Of a stretch of 64,000 bases of DNA, positions 34,761 to 42,259 are shown in pieces. The stretch covers positions 36,924 through 100,923 of the forward strand of contig CAKUPQ010000005.1 of NCBI GenBank assembly GCA_934675205.1. The letters run 5' to 3'. The notes under the pieces are model-generated. The model ran no database searches and had not been told where the DNA came from. It worked only from the letters and a program-made list of their open reading frames with translations. The DNA is from an uncultured Flavobacteriaceae bacterium (GTDB taxonomy: Bacteria; Bacteroidota; Bacteroidia; Flavobacteriales; Flavobacteriaceae). The first letter of the stretch is position 1; each line of letters begins with the position of its first letter. The position numbers and the translations under genes are program-made.

Positions 34761-35108
34761 ATGACAGAAAAACAAGAACGACACAGAGAAAGAAGAAAGC
34801 AACTGCGAGAGCTTTCAAAAATTGCCAAAATGAGAATGGACACGGATTGCGAGGGAATGACAGTAAACGAAATTTTAGTACAGGAGTTTTACACCGATGA
34901 AGAAAACACCGAGTTCAAAACCTTACCACAATGGAATAAAGACGGATTTAAAGTAAAGAAAGGAGCTGTTTCTTTTTTAGTCTGGGGAAAACCCCGAACC
35001 ATTGAAAAGGAACAACAGGAGCAGAACCCGAACAAAGAAGAAGAAAACGAGGACGAATTTTTCCCTGTTTGTTATCTGTTTTCAAACAATCAAGTAATAA
35101 AAAGATGA
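34761..35108 (+). CDS. Hypothetical protein with ArdC N-terminal-like segment
   Basis: 115 residues. Charged N-terminus, then TLPQWNKDGFKVKKGAVSFL followed by VWGKPR, which resembles the ssDNA-binding N-terminal domain of ArdC-type antirestriction proteins (unverified). Glu-rich C-terminus. The stop overlaps the methylase start (ATGA, 35105-35108). Confidence 0.65.
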   Translation: MTEKQERHRERRKQLRELSKIAKMRMDTDCEGMTVNEILVQEFYTDEENTEFKTLPQWNKDGFKVKKGAVSFLVWGKPRTIEKEQQEQNPNKEEENEDEFFPVCYLFSNNQVIKR

Positions 35109-35749
35109 ATGATTTAACCAACCATAAGGAGTTAAAACAATTTAACTCCTTATTTTTTGAGTTTCAATATAAGCACAATTTGAGCCAAGTTTTTGACGAC
35201 CTTTTAACTCTAATCATCTGCTCGATGGGTAGAGGAACTCAAGAAAAATTATACTTTGAAACCATAAAGCGATACGATAACAAGGAAATTGAAAACTTTT
35301 ACAGGTTGTTTGCTGAACTAATGATGATTTATAACAAAGATTTGGCTTCTGAAGATTGGAGCGACCCACTAGGAACATATTATGAGTTTTTAGCAAGCAA
35401 TTACAAAAAGTCTGCTTTTGGGCAGTTTTTCACCCCGAAAACCATTTGTGATTTAATGGCTCAAATCACCATAACACCAAAAGAATGGGGAAAAACAATT
35501 TCAGAACCTTGTTGCGGTAGCGGTAGAATGATTTTAGCAAGCAATCAAGCTGCAGAAGGAAATTATTACGTTTGTCAAGACCTTGACCCTATTTGTTGCA
35601 AAATGACTGCTATAAATTTGTGTTTTCACAAAATAAGGGGTGAGGTGCATTGTATGAATTCTTTATTAAATGAAAAACCACGCTTTAGCCTTGCAATAAA
35701 TTACGAATTTTGGAAGCATAACACCCCAGTGATATATTTATATACATAA
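35105..35749 (+). CDS. N-6 adenine DNA methylase-like protein, short form
   Basis: 214 residues from the ATG at 35105. N-terminal helices like HsdM, then SAFGQFFTPKTICDLM, the SAM-binding motif SEPCCGSGRMILAS, and CQDLDPICCKMTAINLC. The catalytic (N/D/S)PP(Y/F) motif expected further on is not present; the protein ends soon after LAINYEFWKHNTP. So it is either a truncated enzyme, a SAM-binding pseudo-enzyme, or one with an unusual motif IV. The module has no restriction nuclease, so host-mimic methylation for protection is possible. Confidence 0.75.
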   Translation: MNDLTNHKELKQFNSLFFEFQYKHNLSQVFDDLLTLIICSMGRGTQEKLYFETIKRYDNKEIENFYRLFAELMMIYNKDLASEDWSDPLGTYYEFLASNYKKSAFGQFFTPKTICDLMAQITITPKEWGKTISEPCCGSGRMILASNQAAEGNYYVCQDLDPICCKMTAINLCFHKIRGEVHCMNSLLNEKPRFSLAINYEFWKHNTPVIYLYT

Positions 35750-35754
35750 ACACA

Positions 35755-35780
35755 AAAACGGCTTAATTGCCGTTTTTTTT
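35755..35780 (+). terminator. Rho-independent terminator after the methylase
   Basis: AACGGC / GCCGTT stem extended by A/T pairs, followed by an eight-base T run. Next to it CGCCCTTACGGGCG (35793-35806) is a second hairpin that may end the minus-strand unit from the other side. Confidence 0.8.
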
Positions 35781-35823
35781 ATTTCAAAAATTTTCGCCCT
35801 TACGGGCGGGAGTGGATTCTTTT

Positions 35824-36084
35824 TTATTTTTTACTCATCTCCATTTTTTTAAGTTCTTGAAAATATTGTTTAAAACAATCCAAAGATAAACCAATATATC
35901 TAATAGGGTTCTTTGCTTTCATTTCGGATTCGTTTAGTTCAGAAAGATTCTCACTTAATTTTTTAGCTGCTTCAGAGTAACCAACTCTTCTGCTCTTTTC
36001 TAAATACATTAAACCACCTTCTTTAGTCTGAATAATTTCAGGTTTTTCTTCTCCTGTGATACAGCTCTGTCTTTTACTATTCAT
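35824..36084 (-). CDS. Phage protein (hypothetical)
   Basis: 86 residues, helical and charged, not recognised (SEAAKKLSENLSELNESEMK). Last gene of the portal unit before the plus-strand module. Starts three bases after the preceding stop. Confidence 0.65.
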   Translation of the reverse strand: MNSKRQSCITGEEKPEIIQTKEGGLMYLEKSRRVGYSEAAKKLSENLSELNESEMKAKNPIRYIGLSLDCFKQYFQELKKMEMSKK

Positions 36085-36087
36085 TTA

Positions 36088-36366
36088 CTACTCGATAATC
36101 TCTCCAACTTTAACATCTAAAGGAGGATTCGTTAATTCTATAAACTCAATATATGGAGTGCATCTATAGACAGTACCACAAGAAGGACATTGAATGTTAT
36201 AAACAAAATAATCATCAATATGAGAATGACATCCACACTTGCAATAAACATCCATACAAACATCGGTTCCTTTCCACTGTAAAAATCCGTGAGGCTTTCC
36301 TACTTGTGTTTCTTCAAGTTTCATAGCTAATTCTTCTGAACCAGCAATTTTTCCTTTTTTATTCAT
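36088..36366 (-). CDS. Zinc-ribbon phage protein
   Basis: 92 residues from the ATG at 36366 (MNKKGKIAGSEELAMKLEET), which overlaps the upstream stop by eight bases. Cysteine cluster CKCGCHSH (about 45-52) and QCPSCGTVYRC (about 64-74) form one or two zinc knuckles. Similar to small Bacteroidota phage proteins with an unassigned role. Confidence 0.7.
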   Translation of the reverse strand: MNKKGKIAGSEELAMKLEETQVGKPHGFLQWKGTDVCMDVYCKCGCHSHIDDYFVYNIQCPSCGTVYRCTPYIEFIELTNPPLDVKVGEIIE

Positions 36367-36739
36367 CTCCAATTTTTGAAAGTTCATTTTTTATTTCTTG
36401 AGTAAACCCGAAAGCGAGTTCCCTGACTACATTATTATAATGCCCCCAAACAATTCTGTTATGAATAGGGTGTGATTTCTTTTTCTTTCGAGTGCCTTTT
36501 GTTTCTCGAGTTCGCATATCGACAAACCTGTGCTTTGCAAAATGTTCGTATTTCATCTCGATATCGGAAACAGAAAAAGTACGGCCCGTAAAAAAGTCAG
36601 GCGTCTTAAAACCACGCTCTTTCATTTTTTTGAAAGTTGCCTGATCTAAATCACGGGCATTTTCCTGAAGAACTTTTCTCACGAAACGTCCCTTCAGAAT
36701 CTCATTACCCTTATCTTTTCTTTTATCAAGTACGTTCAT
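36359..36739 (-). CDS. Phage protein, possible head-tail connector
   Basis: 126 residues, basic (TRETKGTRKKKKSHPIHNR). Not recognised with certainty; by position in the head-to-tail region it could be an HK97 gp10-like connector. Overlaps both neighbours. Confidence 0.6.
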   Translation of the reverse strand: MNVLDKRKDKGNEILKGRFVRKVLQENARDLDQATFKKMKERGFKTPDFFTGRTFSVSDIEMKYEHFAKHRFVDMRTRETKGTRKKKKSHPIHNRIVWGHYNNVVRELAFGFTQEIKNELSKIGDE

Positions 36740-36908
36740 TGATTGTGATTTTTTCGAGTTTATATAAGGCCTCGAGCATATCTCCCAAGGTAGGCTCTAA
36801 TCTCGTTTTGAAATTAGAAACTTTCGTTACGCTCCAGCCTATTTTTTTATAAACACCACGTTCGGAAATTGCTTCAAAAAACTTTTTTCTGATTTGTTCT
36901 TCTGTCAT
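36726..36908 (-). CDS. Small HTH-like phage protein
   Basis: 60 residues with a pattern reminiscent of a short HTH (KKIGWSVTKVSNFKTRLEP, LGDMLEALYKLEKITI). It overlaps the next gene by 14 bases. Role unknown. Confidence 0.6.
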   Translation of the reverse strand: MTEEQIRKKFFEAISERGVYKKIGWSVTKVSNFKTRLEPTLGDMLEALYKLEKITINERT

Positions 36909-36939
36909 TACTTTGCTTTAATGTTGTAAAGATACAACA

Positions 36940-37401
36940 TTACGCAAAAGAAAGCAAATCAAATGTTATTAGCCAACCGTTGCACTGTGCTTTTCTCCAA
37001 ACCAAAGAAACATCAATAGAGCTCTCGTCTATTTCTCTTAAGAAATGACAACCCATAAGTTCTTGATTGAGCTTTTTTTCGATTATTCCCTCAACGAATT
37101 TTTTGACGACTGCCTGTGTTCGGGCAAACACATCTAAATATTGGTCGTGAGTAAGATTTTTGTCATTTGTTTTTTCGACAATAAAGAAAAGGAGTTGATT
37201 GTTCCATTTCACCTGGTCTTCCGAGCCTCTTAATTGAAACTCAGGAAGAACTCCAAACAAAAGCGTATTATCAGAAACCGAACGATCCTGCATAAACTTC
37301 TCCAGCTCACTGTCATCAGCTACGAGCTCTGTATAATTAATTTCCGAAATTTCCGCTTTTGTTTCTGCAAGAAACTCACGAAGTCTGTTGATTGCTACCA
37401 T
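36940..37401 (-). CDS. Phage protein, possible tail completion protein
   Basis: 153 residues, alpha/beta (LFGVLPEFQLRGSEDQVKWN, DVFARTQAVVKKFVEGIIEK). Position after the large hypothetical gene and size fit tail terminator or neck proteins; the family is not recognised. Its start overlaps the previous gene by 26 bases. Confidence 0.65.
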   Translation of the reverse strand: MVAINRLREFLAETKAEISEINYTELVADDSELEKFMQDRSVSDNTLLFGVLPEFQLRGSEDQVKWNNQLLFFIVEKTNDKNLTHDQYLDVFARTQAVVKKFVEGIIEKKLNQELMGCHFLREIDESSIDVSLVWRKAQCNGWLITFDLLSFA

Positions 37402-38308
37402 TTTGTTTCAGTTTTCGCATTTCTTCAATATCTCTTTTTCTCAAATCGTACATTCTGACCAGAATTTCCCACAGAGCTGTGTTCCGGACTTCTTTCACGT
37501 TTCCGAAAGCTCCCGATTCAGCTAAACTGAAAGCCATACTATCCATTCCGATGCCCGGAATATCTGAAGGAGCTTCCGATGATTCTTCTCCAGCTTGTGG
37601 AAGAAATAAAAGAGATAGATCTATTTCTTTATCTCCCCAGGGAAGAACTGCTGTTGTCAGGTATTTCTGAAAACTTGCGAAAAGCAGGTAAACTCCGAAA
37701 ATAAATCCGATAGGTGCAGATTTCATTTCTTTTACTCTTTGCTCTACTTTGGCTGAATTATACGAAACTCTTACATCTCCATTGTAGTTTTCACTTCTTT
37801 TTCTAAATAATAGAAACGACTTCTTTTTTCGGTACAAGATAGCTGAAATCAGATACAAGTTTTCAAAATCTCCTGTTTTGGAAAACTCCATAAACAGACG
37901 AAGTACATCGACATATTCTCCGAAAGTGATGTTTGAAAATCCGTTGCTTGGTCCGTAATACGTTTTCCACAACGGAGTAATTTTCGGTACAGGATTATGA
38001 ATATAAAACTGTTTGATTACTTTCTGACTATTCTCGTTGTCCTCGAAAAAACTGTCGATAAGCTCCGAAATCAAATAAATATTACTTAAAGTATTTGTTT
38101 CGGTAATAACGTCCATCCGTTCGCTGTGCTTCATATTTAACAAAGCGTAAACGGCACGGATTCGCATTTCTTCGTAAGAAATCTTTTCGGATTGATATAA
38201 CAGAATCAGCTCACACATCTCGATATATTGACGGCTGTCGCATTCCGATAAATCCGAAGGGATATACAAAACTTTTTTCTGTCCGTCTATTTCTATGGAG
38301 TGTTGCAT
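37376..38308 (-). CDS. Phage protein (hypothetical)
   Basis: 310 residues. N-terminal 100 residues are helical (DSRQYIEMCELILLYQSEKI); the C-terminal part contains an uncharged segment (PIGFIFGVYLLFASFQKYLT). Not recognised. In the head/connector region, overlapping its neighbours by one and 26 bases. Confidence 0.7.
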   Translation of the reverse strand: MQHSIEIDGQKKVLYIPSDLSECDSRQYIEMCELILLYQSEKISYEEMRIRAVYALLNMKHSERMDVITETNTLSNIYLISELIDSFFEDNENSQKVIKQFYIHNPVPKITPLWKTYYGPSNGFSNITFGEYVDVLRLFMEFSKTGDFENLYLISAILYRKKKSFLLFRKRSENYNGDVRVSYNSAKVEQRVKEMKSAPIGFIFGVYLLFASFQKYLTTAVLPWGDKEIDLSLLFLPQAGEESSEAPSDIPGIGMDSMAFSLAESGAFGNVKEVRNTALWEILVRMYDLRKRDIEEMRKLKQNGSNQQTS

Positions 38309-38622
38309 TATCGTTTCATTTTGTTTGGTACAACCCTTAAATTTTCAGTCAGTCGCATATCAAGAGCTTTGAGCTGTTCTCCGAACTCTGTTTCTACCTG
38401 AAAACGGATTTCTTCTTTGTTCCGTAAATACAACGGAATATACTTACTTTTCGCGTCGAGTTTCAGGTACTTTCTAACCGATTTGATGATTTTGTCTTTT
38501 AGAATAATACGTTCCGCTTCACGCAGAGAAACTTTTTCCGTTGCCACCTGTGCTAATTTTTCTAATTGTCGTGTTCGCTTGGAACGGAAAAGGCGTTTTA
38601 GCCAAAAAAGTAGTTTCTTCAT
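38308..38622 (-). CDS. Basic phage protein (hypothetical)
   Basis: 104 residues, strongly basic N-terminus (KKLLFWLKRLFRSKRTRQLE) and helical throughout. Could bind DNA or membrane. Starts two bases after DUF6712 stop. Confidence 0.65.
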   Translation of the reverse strand: MKKLLFWLKRLFRSKRTRQLEKLAQVATEKVSLREAERIILKDKIIKSVRKYLKLDAKSKYIPLYLRNKEEIRFQVETEFGEQLKALDMRLTENLRVVPNKMKR

Positions 38623-38624
38623 AA

Positions 38625-39653
38625 TTACATCGAGATAAATTTATTTCCTTTTATTGTTTTTGGGTTTATGTTTTGGTCGGGATTTACTTCAGGAACAGGT
38701 GTCATAAGTCTTTCTATTTCTCTAAATGCTTTTTGAGCATCAGCAGAAAAACTTTGAGCCACCCATTCCGGCTCTTTCATAAGAGCAGGTTTTTTTACTT
38801 GTGTTGTGGCTCTGTCGGATTTGTAATATTGCAAAACTCCTTCAGGGAAAAGCGTAACGGAATATCTCGGAAAAGCCCAAGCCATTGCATAATAAACCAT
38901 TGCTTCCTTGATGTGCCTATGCAGTTCTTCGTTTTCTTCAGAAAGAGGAATCTCCTGCATTTCCTGTAATTTTTCTTTGGAAATTCTCGGAAGAATTTCA
39001 TAATGCTGACACTGGAGCAATCCTGGAACGAGCTTCTGATATAAAAGCCTTGATTCTATCGGAAAAACAGAATCAAAATCTTTGGTCGAGCTTACCAATA
39101 GCAATTTTGCTTTTTTGTAATTCTCGGAGTTCAGCCACTCCGGAACTTCGTTTTCTTCCAAAAAAGAAAGTAAATCGTCCAAAGCTCTGTAATATCTTTT
39201 TTCCTGTGCTTCGTTATCCCGGTCAATCATCCACTCAAAAGCATTCTTTTCGTGGTCGTCCATTCGCATTTTTCGTCCGTTATTGGTATGCGACAAATCA
39301 TTTGACGGAGCATACAGCCTGTACGCATTGACAGCTATCGGATAGCGAATTGCAAAAAGAAAATCTTTGATGTCATAAACTTTAGGCTCGACTTCTTCTT
39401 CAAACTCTGTTTCCTCTTCTGATTCTTCTTCAAGCTCTGTTTCGTCTTCTGATTCTTCTTCAGGTTCTATTTCCTCTTCATAATAAGCTAAAACCGCTTT
39501 TTCGTAAACTTCTTTTCCTATTAAAGCGATAACTTCCCGAGTAGCTGTAATAATATCAGGTTTGATGTTTGGAAAATCAAAATCAGCATCAAGGAATCCA
39601 AGTAATTCCTTAAGCTCTGAAGAAGCAGTATTTTCGTCAAAAAGTAATTTCAT
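38625..39653 (-). CDS. DUF6712-like phage protein with acidic repeats
   Basis: 342 residues. N-terminal part 1-65 and C-terminal part 95-342 look like DUF6712, a family seen in Bacteroidota siphophages near the portal. Between them (about 66-92) a glutamate-rich insert made of repeated ETELEEESE units is encoded by 30-base tandem repeats (39396-39475). Its start shares one base with the portal stop. Confidence 0.7.
   Translation of the reverse strand: MKLLFDENTASSELKELLGFLDADFDFPNIKPDIITATREVIALIGKEVYEKAVLAYYEEEIEPEEESEDETELEEESEEETEFEEEVEPKVYDIKDFLFAIRYPIAVNAYRLYAPSNDLSHTNNGRKMRMDDHEKNAFEWMIDRDNEAQEKRYYRALDDLLSFLEENEVPEWLNSENYKKAKLLLVSSTKDFDSVFPIESRLLYQKLVPGLLQCQHYEILPRISKEKLQEMQEIPLSEENEELHRHIKEAMVYYAMAWAFPRYSVTLFPEGVLQYYKSDRATTQVKKPALMKEPEWVAQSFSADAQKAFREIERLMTPVPEVNPDQNINPKTIKGNKFISM
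39396..39475. repeat. 30-bp tandem repeat coding an acidic linker
   Basis: About 2.5 copies of a unit containing CTCTGTTTCSTCTTCTGATT (S = C or G) inside the DUF6712-like gene. Copy number variation would change linker length in frame. Confidence 0.7.
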
Positions 39654-41023
39654 TATACGTTGTTTTTAATTCGGTCAGAAGGGGATATGTCCTGTTCTTT
39701 TTCAGGCAACAGGTGGTAAAACCCAATTTTTAAATCCTTTTCAGGAAAATTAGCTTTTATCGCGTAATTCAAAGCTTTGGTAACAATCATTTCCGGAATG
39801 TCAATACCTGTAAGCAAGTAGTTCTTTAAAGCATATAGCTGTTCAGAACCGCTGTCTGATTTACCTGTTTCGGAAACATTTCCGAGAGCTGCGTGAAGTC
39901 CGACACCCGCAGCAACAGCATAATCAGCTCTTTGAGAAATCTTGATTTGTGCTTCGACAAAATCTTTAATATTCTGGTCTATAACTTTCACTTCCCAACC
40001 GTGTTCCAAAAGTTGTGTTCCATCGACTGTCAATGATTTTGTTGTATGTAGGTATTTACCCGTGTTTTCTTCTCCGGCCAAAACATCAGAAATCTGATTT
40101 AAAAGCAGTTCTTTATATTCAGTAAGCATACTTTCTTTGAAAAGTATTCCTTTTATATGACAATTTTCCTGTATTTCCTCACGCTTTTTATCCCAAAAAG
40201 CAGCAGGAGAAATAATATGATATTTCAGATTTATGGCGTTTTTTGAAAATGCTTTAAGAATTAAAGGAGTAGCAGTCGAACGTCTTAACCATTCTAAAGA
40301 ACCATATAAGTCGGGAACTGTATAATAATCCGTGCAGAAACTATACATATTACTATATAATACACTGTTTCTTGACTTAAACGGATTCGTAAAGTCGAAA
40401 ATATTGTATACTTTATATTCTGTGAGCGAGTTTAAATGATTAAAATCCCAGTCGGTAAGAACAATATGCGAAGGTTCTGGATTGTTCGACTCTATAAACG
40501 AAGCTAAGCGAGCTTTGTCAGGAGGAATATGTACTAGTTTATTAATGAAGTTTTTCCCAATTCTGCTTCCTTTGTTCAGTTCGAAACGTGAAAAAGACCC
40601 TTCAACGTGCTGAAAATCGACAGCACAGGATAGCAGATATTTTTCGTAGTCCCAGCTTTTAAGCCAATCCAATACTTCCTTATCGTCCTGCCAGTCCTTA
40701 ATTAAAACTCGGTTTTCGATTTTTTCGGAATAGAGCTTCGGACCCATTCCCCAAAGGAGTTGTGTTTTCTTTTTCAGAATACCCGGGGCAATGTAATTCG
40801 TCTGTACGATTTCCTTGATAACAGCAGGTAAATCGTTGTTTCTTCCGTAAGGGTGTATTTTAAAATCTCCTACAAAGTTGAATGTTTCGTTATCCCACTC
40901 AACAGGAGATTCTTTTTTTCTTGCAAAATATCTGTCTCGAACAGAATCATCTCTTTGTTCGTATGTAAATGATACTTTTTCCGTTTGCAAAATTGCACCA
41001 CTACCAATCCATTCTACTGTCAT
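39653..41023 (-). CDS. Portal protein
   Basis: 456 residues. The sequence matches Bacteroidota phage portal proteins: KIHPYGRNNDLPAVIKEIVQ at the N-terminus, GILKKKTQLLWGMGPKLY, a middle stem region, and a C-terminal SQRADYAVAAGVGLHAALGN segment. It forms the dodecameric DNA channel at one capsid vertex. Starts in an ATGA overlap with the small gene upstream. Confidence 0.8.
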   Translation of the reverse strand: MTVEWIGSGAILQTEKVSFTYEQRDDSVRDRYFARKKESPVEWDNETFNFVGDFKIHPYGRNNDLPAVIKEIVQTNYIAPGILKKKTQLLWGMGPKLYSEKIENRVLIKDWQDDKEVLDWLKSWDYEKYLLSCAVDFQHVEGSFSRFELNKGSRIGKNFINKLVHIPPDKARLASFIESNNPEPSHIVLTDWDFNHLNSLTEYKVYNIFDFTNPFKSRNSVLYSNMYSFCTDYYTVPDLYGSLEWLRRSTATPLILKAFSKNAINLKYHIISPAAFWDKKREEIQENCHIKGILFKESMLTEYKELLLNQISDVLAGEENTGKYLHTTKSLTVDGTQLLEHGWEVKVIDQNIKDFVEAQIKISQRADYAVAAGVGLHAALGNVSETGKSDSGSEQLYALKNYLLTGIDIPEMIVTKALNYAIKANFPEKDLKIGFYHLLPEKEQDISPSDRIKNNV

Positions 41024-41304
41024 AGTATTACTTTTATTCCGTTAAAGCTGAATAATAATGGCAGATAAAAGAATCTGTTTTTATCTCCTTCTGTCAAGTC
41101 AGTGTAAGCAATAAGTGTTTTGTGCTTGTCGCTTTGTTTCGGACTGAATCCTATACGCAACAAGGCTTTATCTACTTTTTTATATCCGTTTGTTTCTCCC
41201 TTTGTTGTGTTGCAGGTCTGAAATTCAAACGAAAAAGGAATCCCTTTATCCGAAAGCTCACGCATCTTTGCAATTGCCTTATGCAACTTGATTTCTTGTG
41301 CCAT
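41020..41304 (-). CDS. Small head-region protein (hypothetical)
   Basis: 94 residues from the ATG at 41304 (MAQEIKLHKAIAKMRELSDK); the longer frame to 41382 crosses the promoter and terminator. Not recognised. First gene of the portal unit behind late promoter copy 4, coupled to the portal gene by ATGA. Confidence 0.7.
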   Translation of the reverse strand: MAQEIKLHKAIAKMRELSDKGIPFSFEFQTCNTTKGETNGYKKVDKALLRIGFSPKQSDKHKTLIAYTDLTEGDKNRFFYLPLLFSFNGIKVIL

Positions 41305-41319
41305 TTTTGATAATTTCCT

Positions 41320-41357
41320 GCAAAGTGGCGATTCCTGATAAAAGAAAGTGTTACATA
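41320..41357 (-). promoter_or_regulatory. Phage late promoter, copy 4 (portal unit)
   Basis: AAAGTGTTACATA at 41345-41357 and GCAAAGTGG at 41320-41328 (plus strand), 16 bases apart. The -7 box and following TTTCC leader are nearly identical to copy 1. Confidence 0.75.
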
Positions 41358-41389
41358 AAAAAACAGGGTTGCATTTCTGCAACCCTGTT
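41354..41389 (-). terminator. Rho-independent terminator before late promoter 4
   Basis: Stem AACAGGGTTGCA / TGCAACCCTGTT (41362-41373 and 41378-41389), four-base loop, T run on the minus strand that merges into the late element. Ends the capsid unit. Confidence 0.87.
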
Positions 41390-41423
41390 CAACCCAACTT
41401 AAACAAATAATTATAATGAACAA

Positions 41424-42248
41424 CTACTTTCGTGAAACTTCAATTAGGTATTTGTGAGCACCGGTATCAAATACTTGTAAATTGATAACTTCGTTCTCAA
41501 GAGCTACCCAGGTTGTATTGGAGACCAAAACAACAGTGTAATCTTCTTCTGCTCCACCCGGAAGAGTTGCAGGATCTGACCCACCCGAACCAATAAGCGA
41601 AACTATTTGTCCGTGTTCTAAATCAACCGCACTGAATTCAATCGGAGCAGTAACATCTAAAGCAGGAAGTTTGTAAAGATTTCCGTTTGCTTCTGTCAAG
41701 GCAACAGCTCCAACCGAAGGTACTTCAAAAGGCTCGGTATATACCAAAGCTCCTTCGTAATGACCCGGTAAAAAACCTGTTGGAGAAAACTGCTCGAATA
41801 CCAATGTATGGTAACGACCCTCGCTGTTATCTACTTTTGCAGGTTTCAACTGCAATGGAGCACATTTAGTTCCAAGAACTTCGTAAAAAGTATCCTGACA
41901 ACTTCCGACCAAAATAATCACATTTTTACCAATCCAATTCTGAATGAACTCTTTTGATTCTAAACTGTTACCTGGGTGCTGTGCTTCCAATTTTTGAGAA
42001 ATTGAAACTGCATCTTCTTCTCCGTCCGATTCGTAAGGAACTGAAATCTTAGAGCTTGTTGAATAGAACTGAAACATTTTAGCGTTTGCTTTAAATGTAA
42101 AGTTTCCTACCAATTTTATTCCTTTTCCATCACGAGGAGGGAAGAAGTCTATATCTTCCGCATCTATAATTGTGATGTTCGGGTCTTTGGGAGCTGCTGC
42201 TCCCGAAGATATTCCCGATGGTTTTGCTAAATTCTTTTTAATGTACAT
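41424..42248 (-). CDS. Virion structural protein (hypothetical)
   Basis: 274 residues, beta-rich (GKGIKLVGNFTFKANAKMFQ, NVIILVGSCQDTFYEVLG), with a C-terminal Ig-like end. Directly after the capsid in the same unit; could be a head decoration, tail tube or Bacteroidota-specific capsid partner. No family recognised. Confidence 0.7.
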   Translation of the reverse strand: MYIKKNLAKPSGISSGAAAPKDPNITIIDAEDIDFFPPRDGKGIKLVGNFTFKANAKMFQFYSTSSKISVPYESDGEEDAVSISQKLEAQHPGNSLESKEFIQNWIGKNVIILVGSCQDTFYEVLGTKCAPLQLKPAKVDNSEGRYHTLVFEQFSPTGFLPGHYEGALVYTEPFEVPSVGAVALTEANGNLYKLPALDVTAPIEFSAVDLEHGQIVSLIGSGGSDPATLPGGAEEDYTVVLVSNTTWVALENEVINLQVFDTGAHKYLIEVSRK

Positions 42249-42259
42249 AACTTATATCT

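Noticed and set aside
36940-38308. Firm names for the connector, neck and tail-completion genes
   Set aside because: Positions are suggestive, but I cannot recognise the families from sequence alone, so functions are given only as possibilities.
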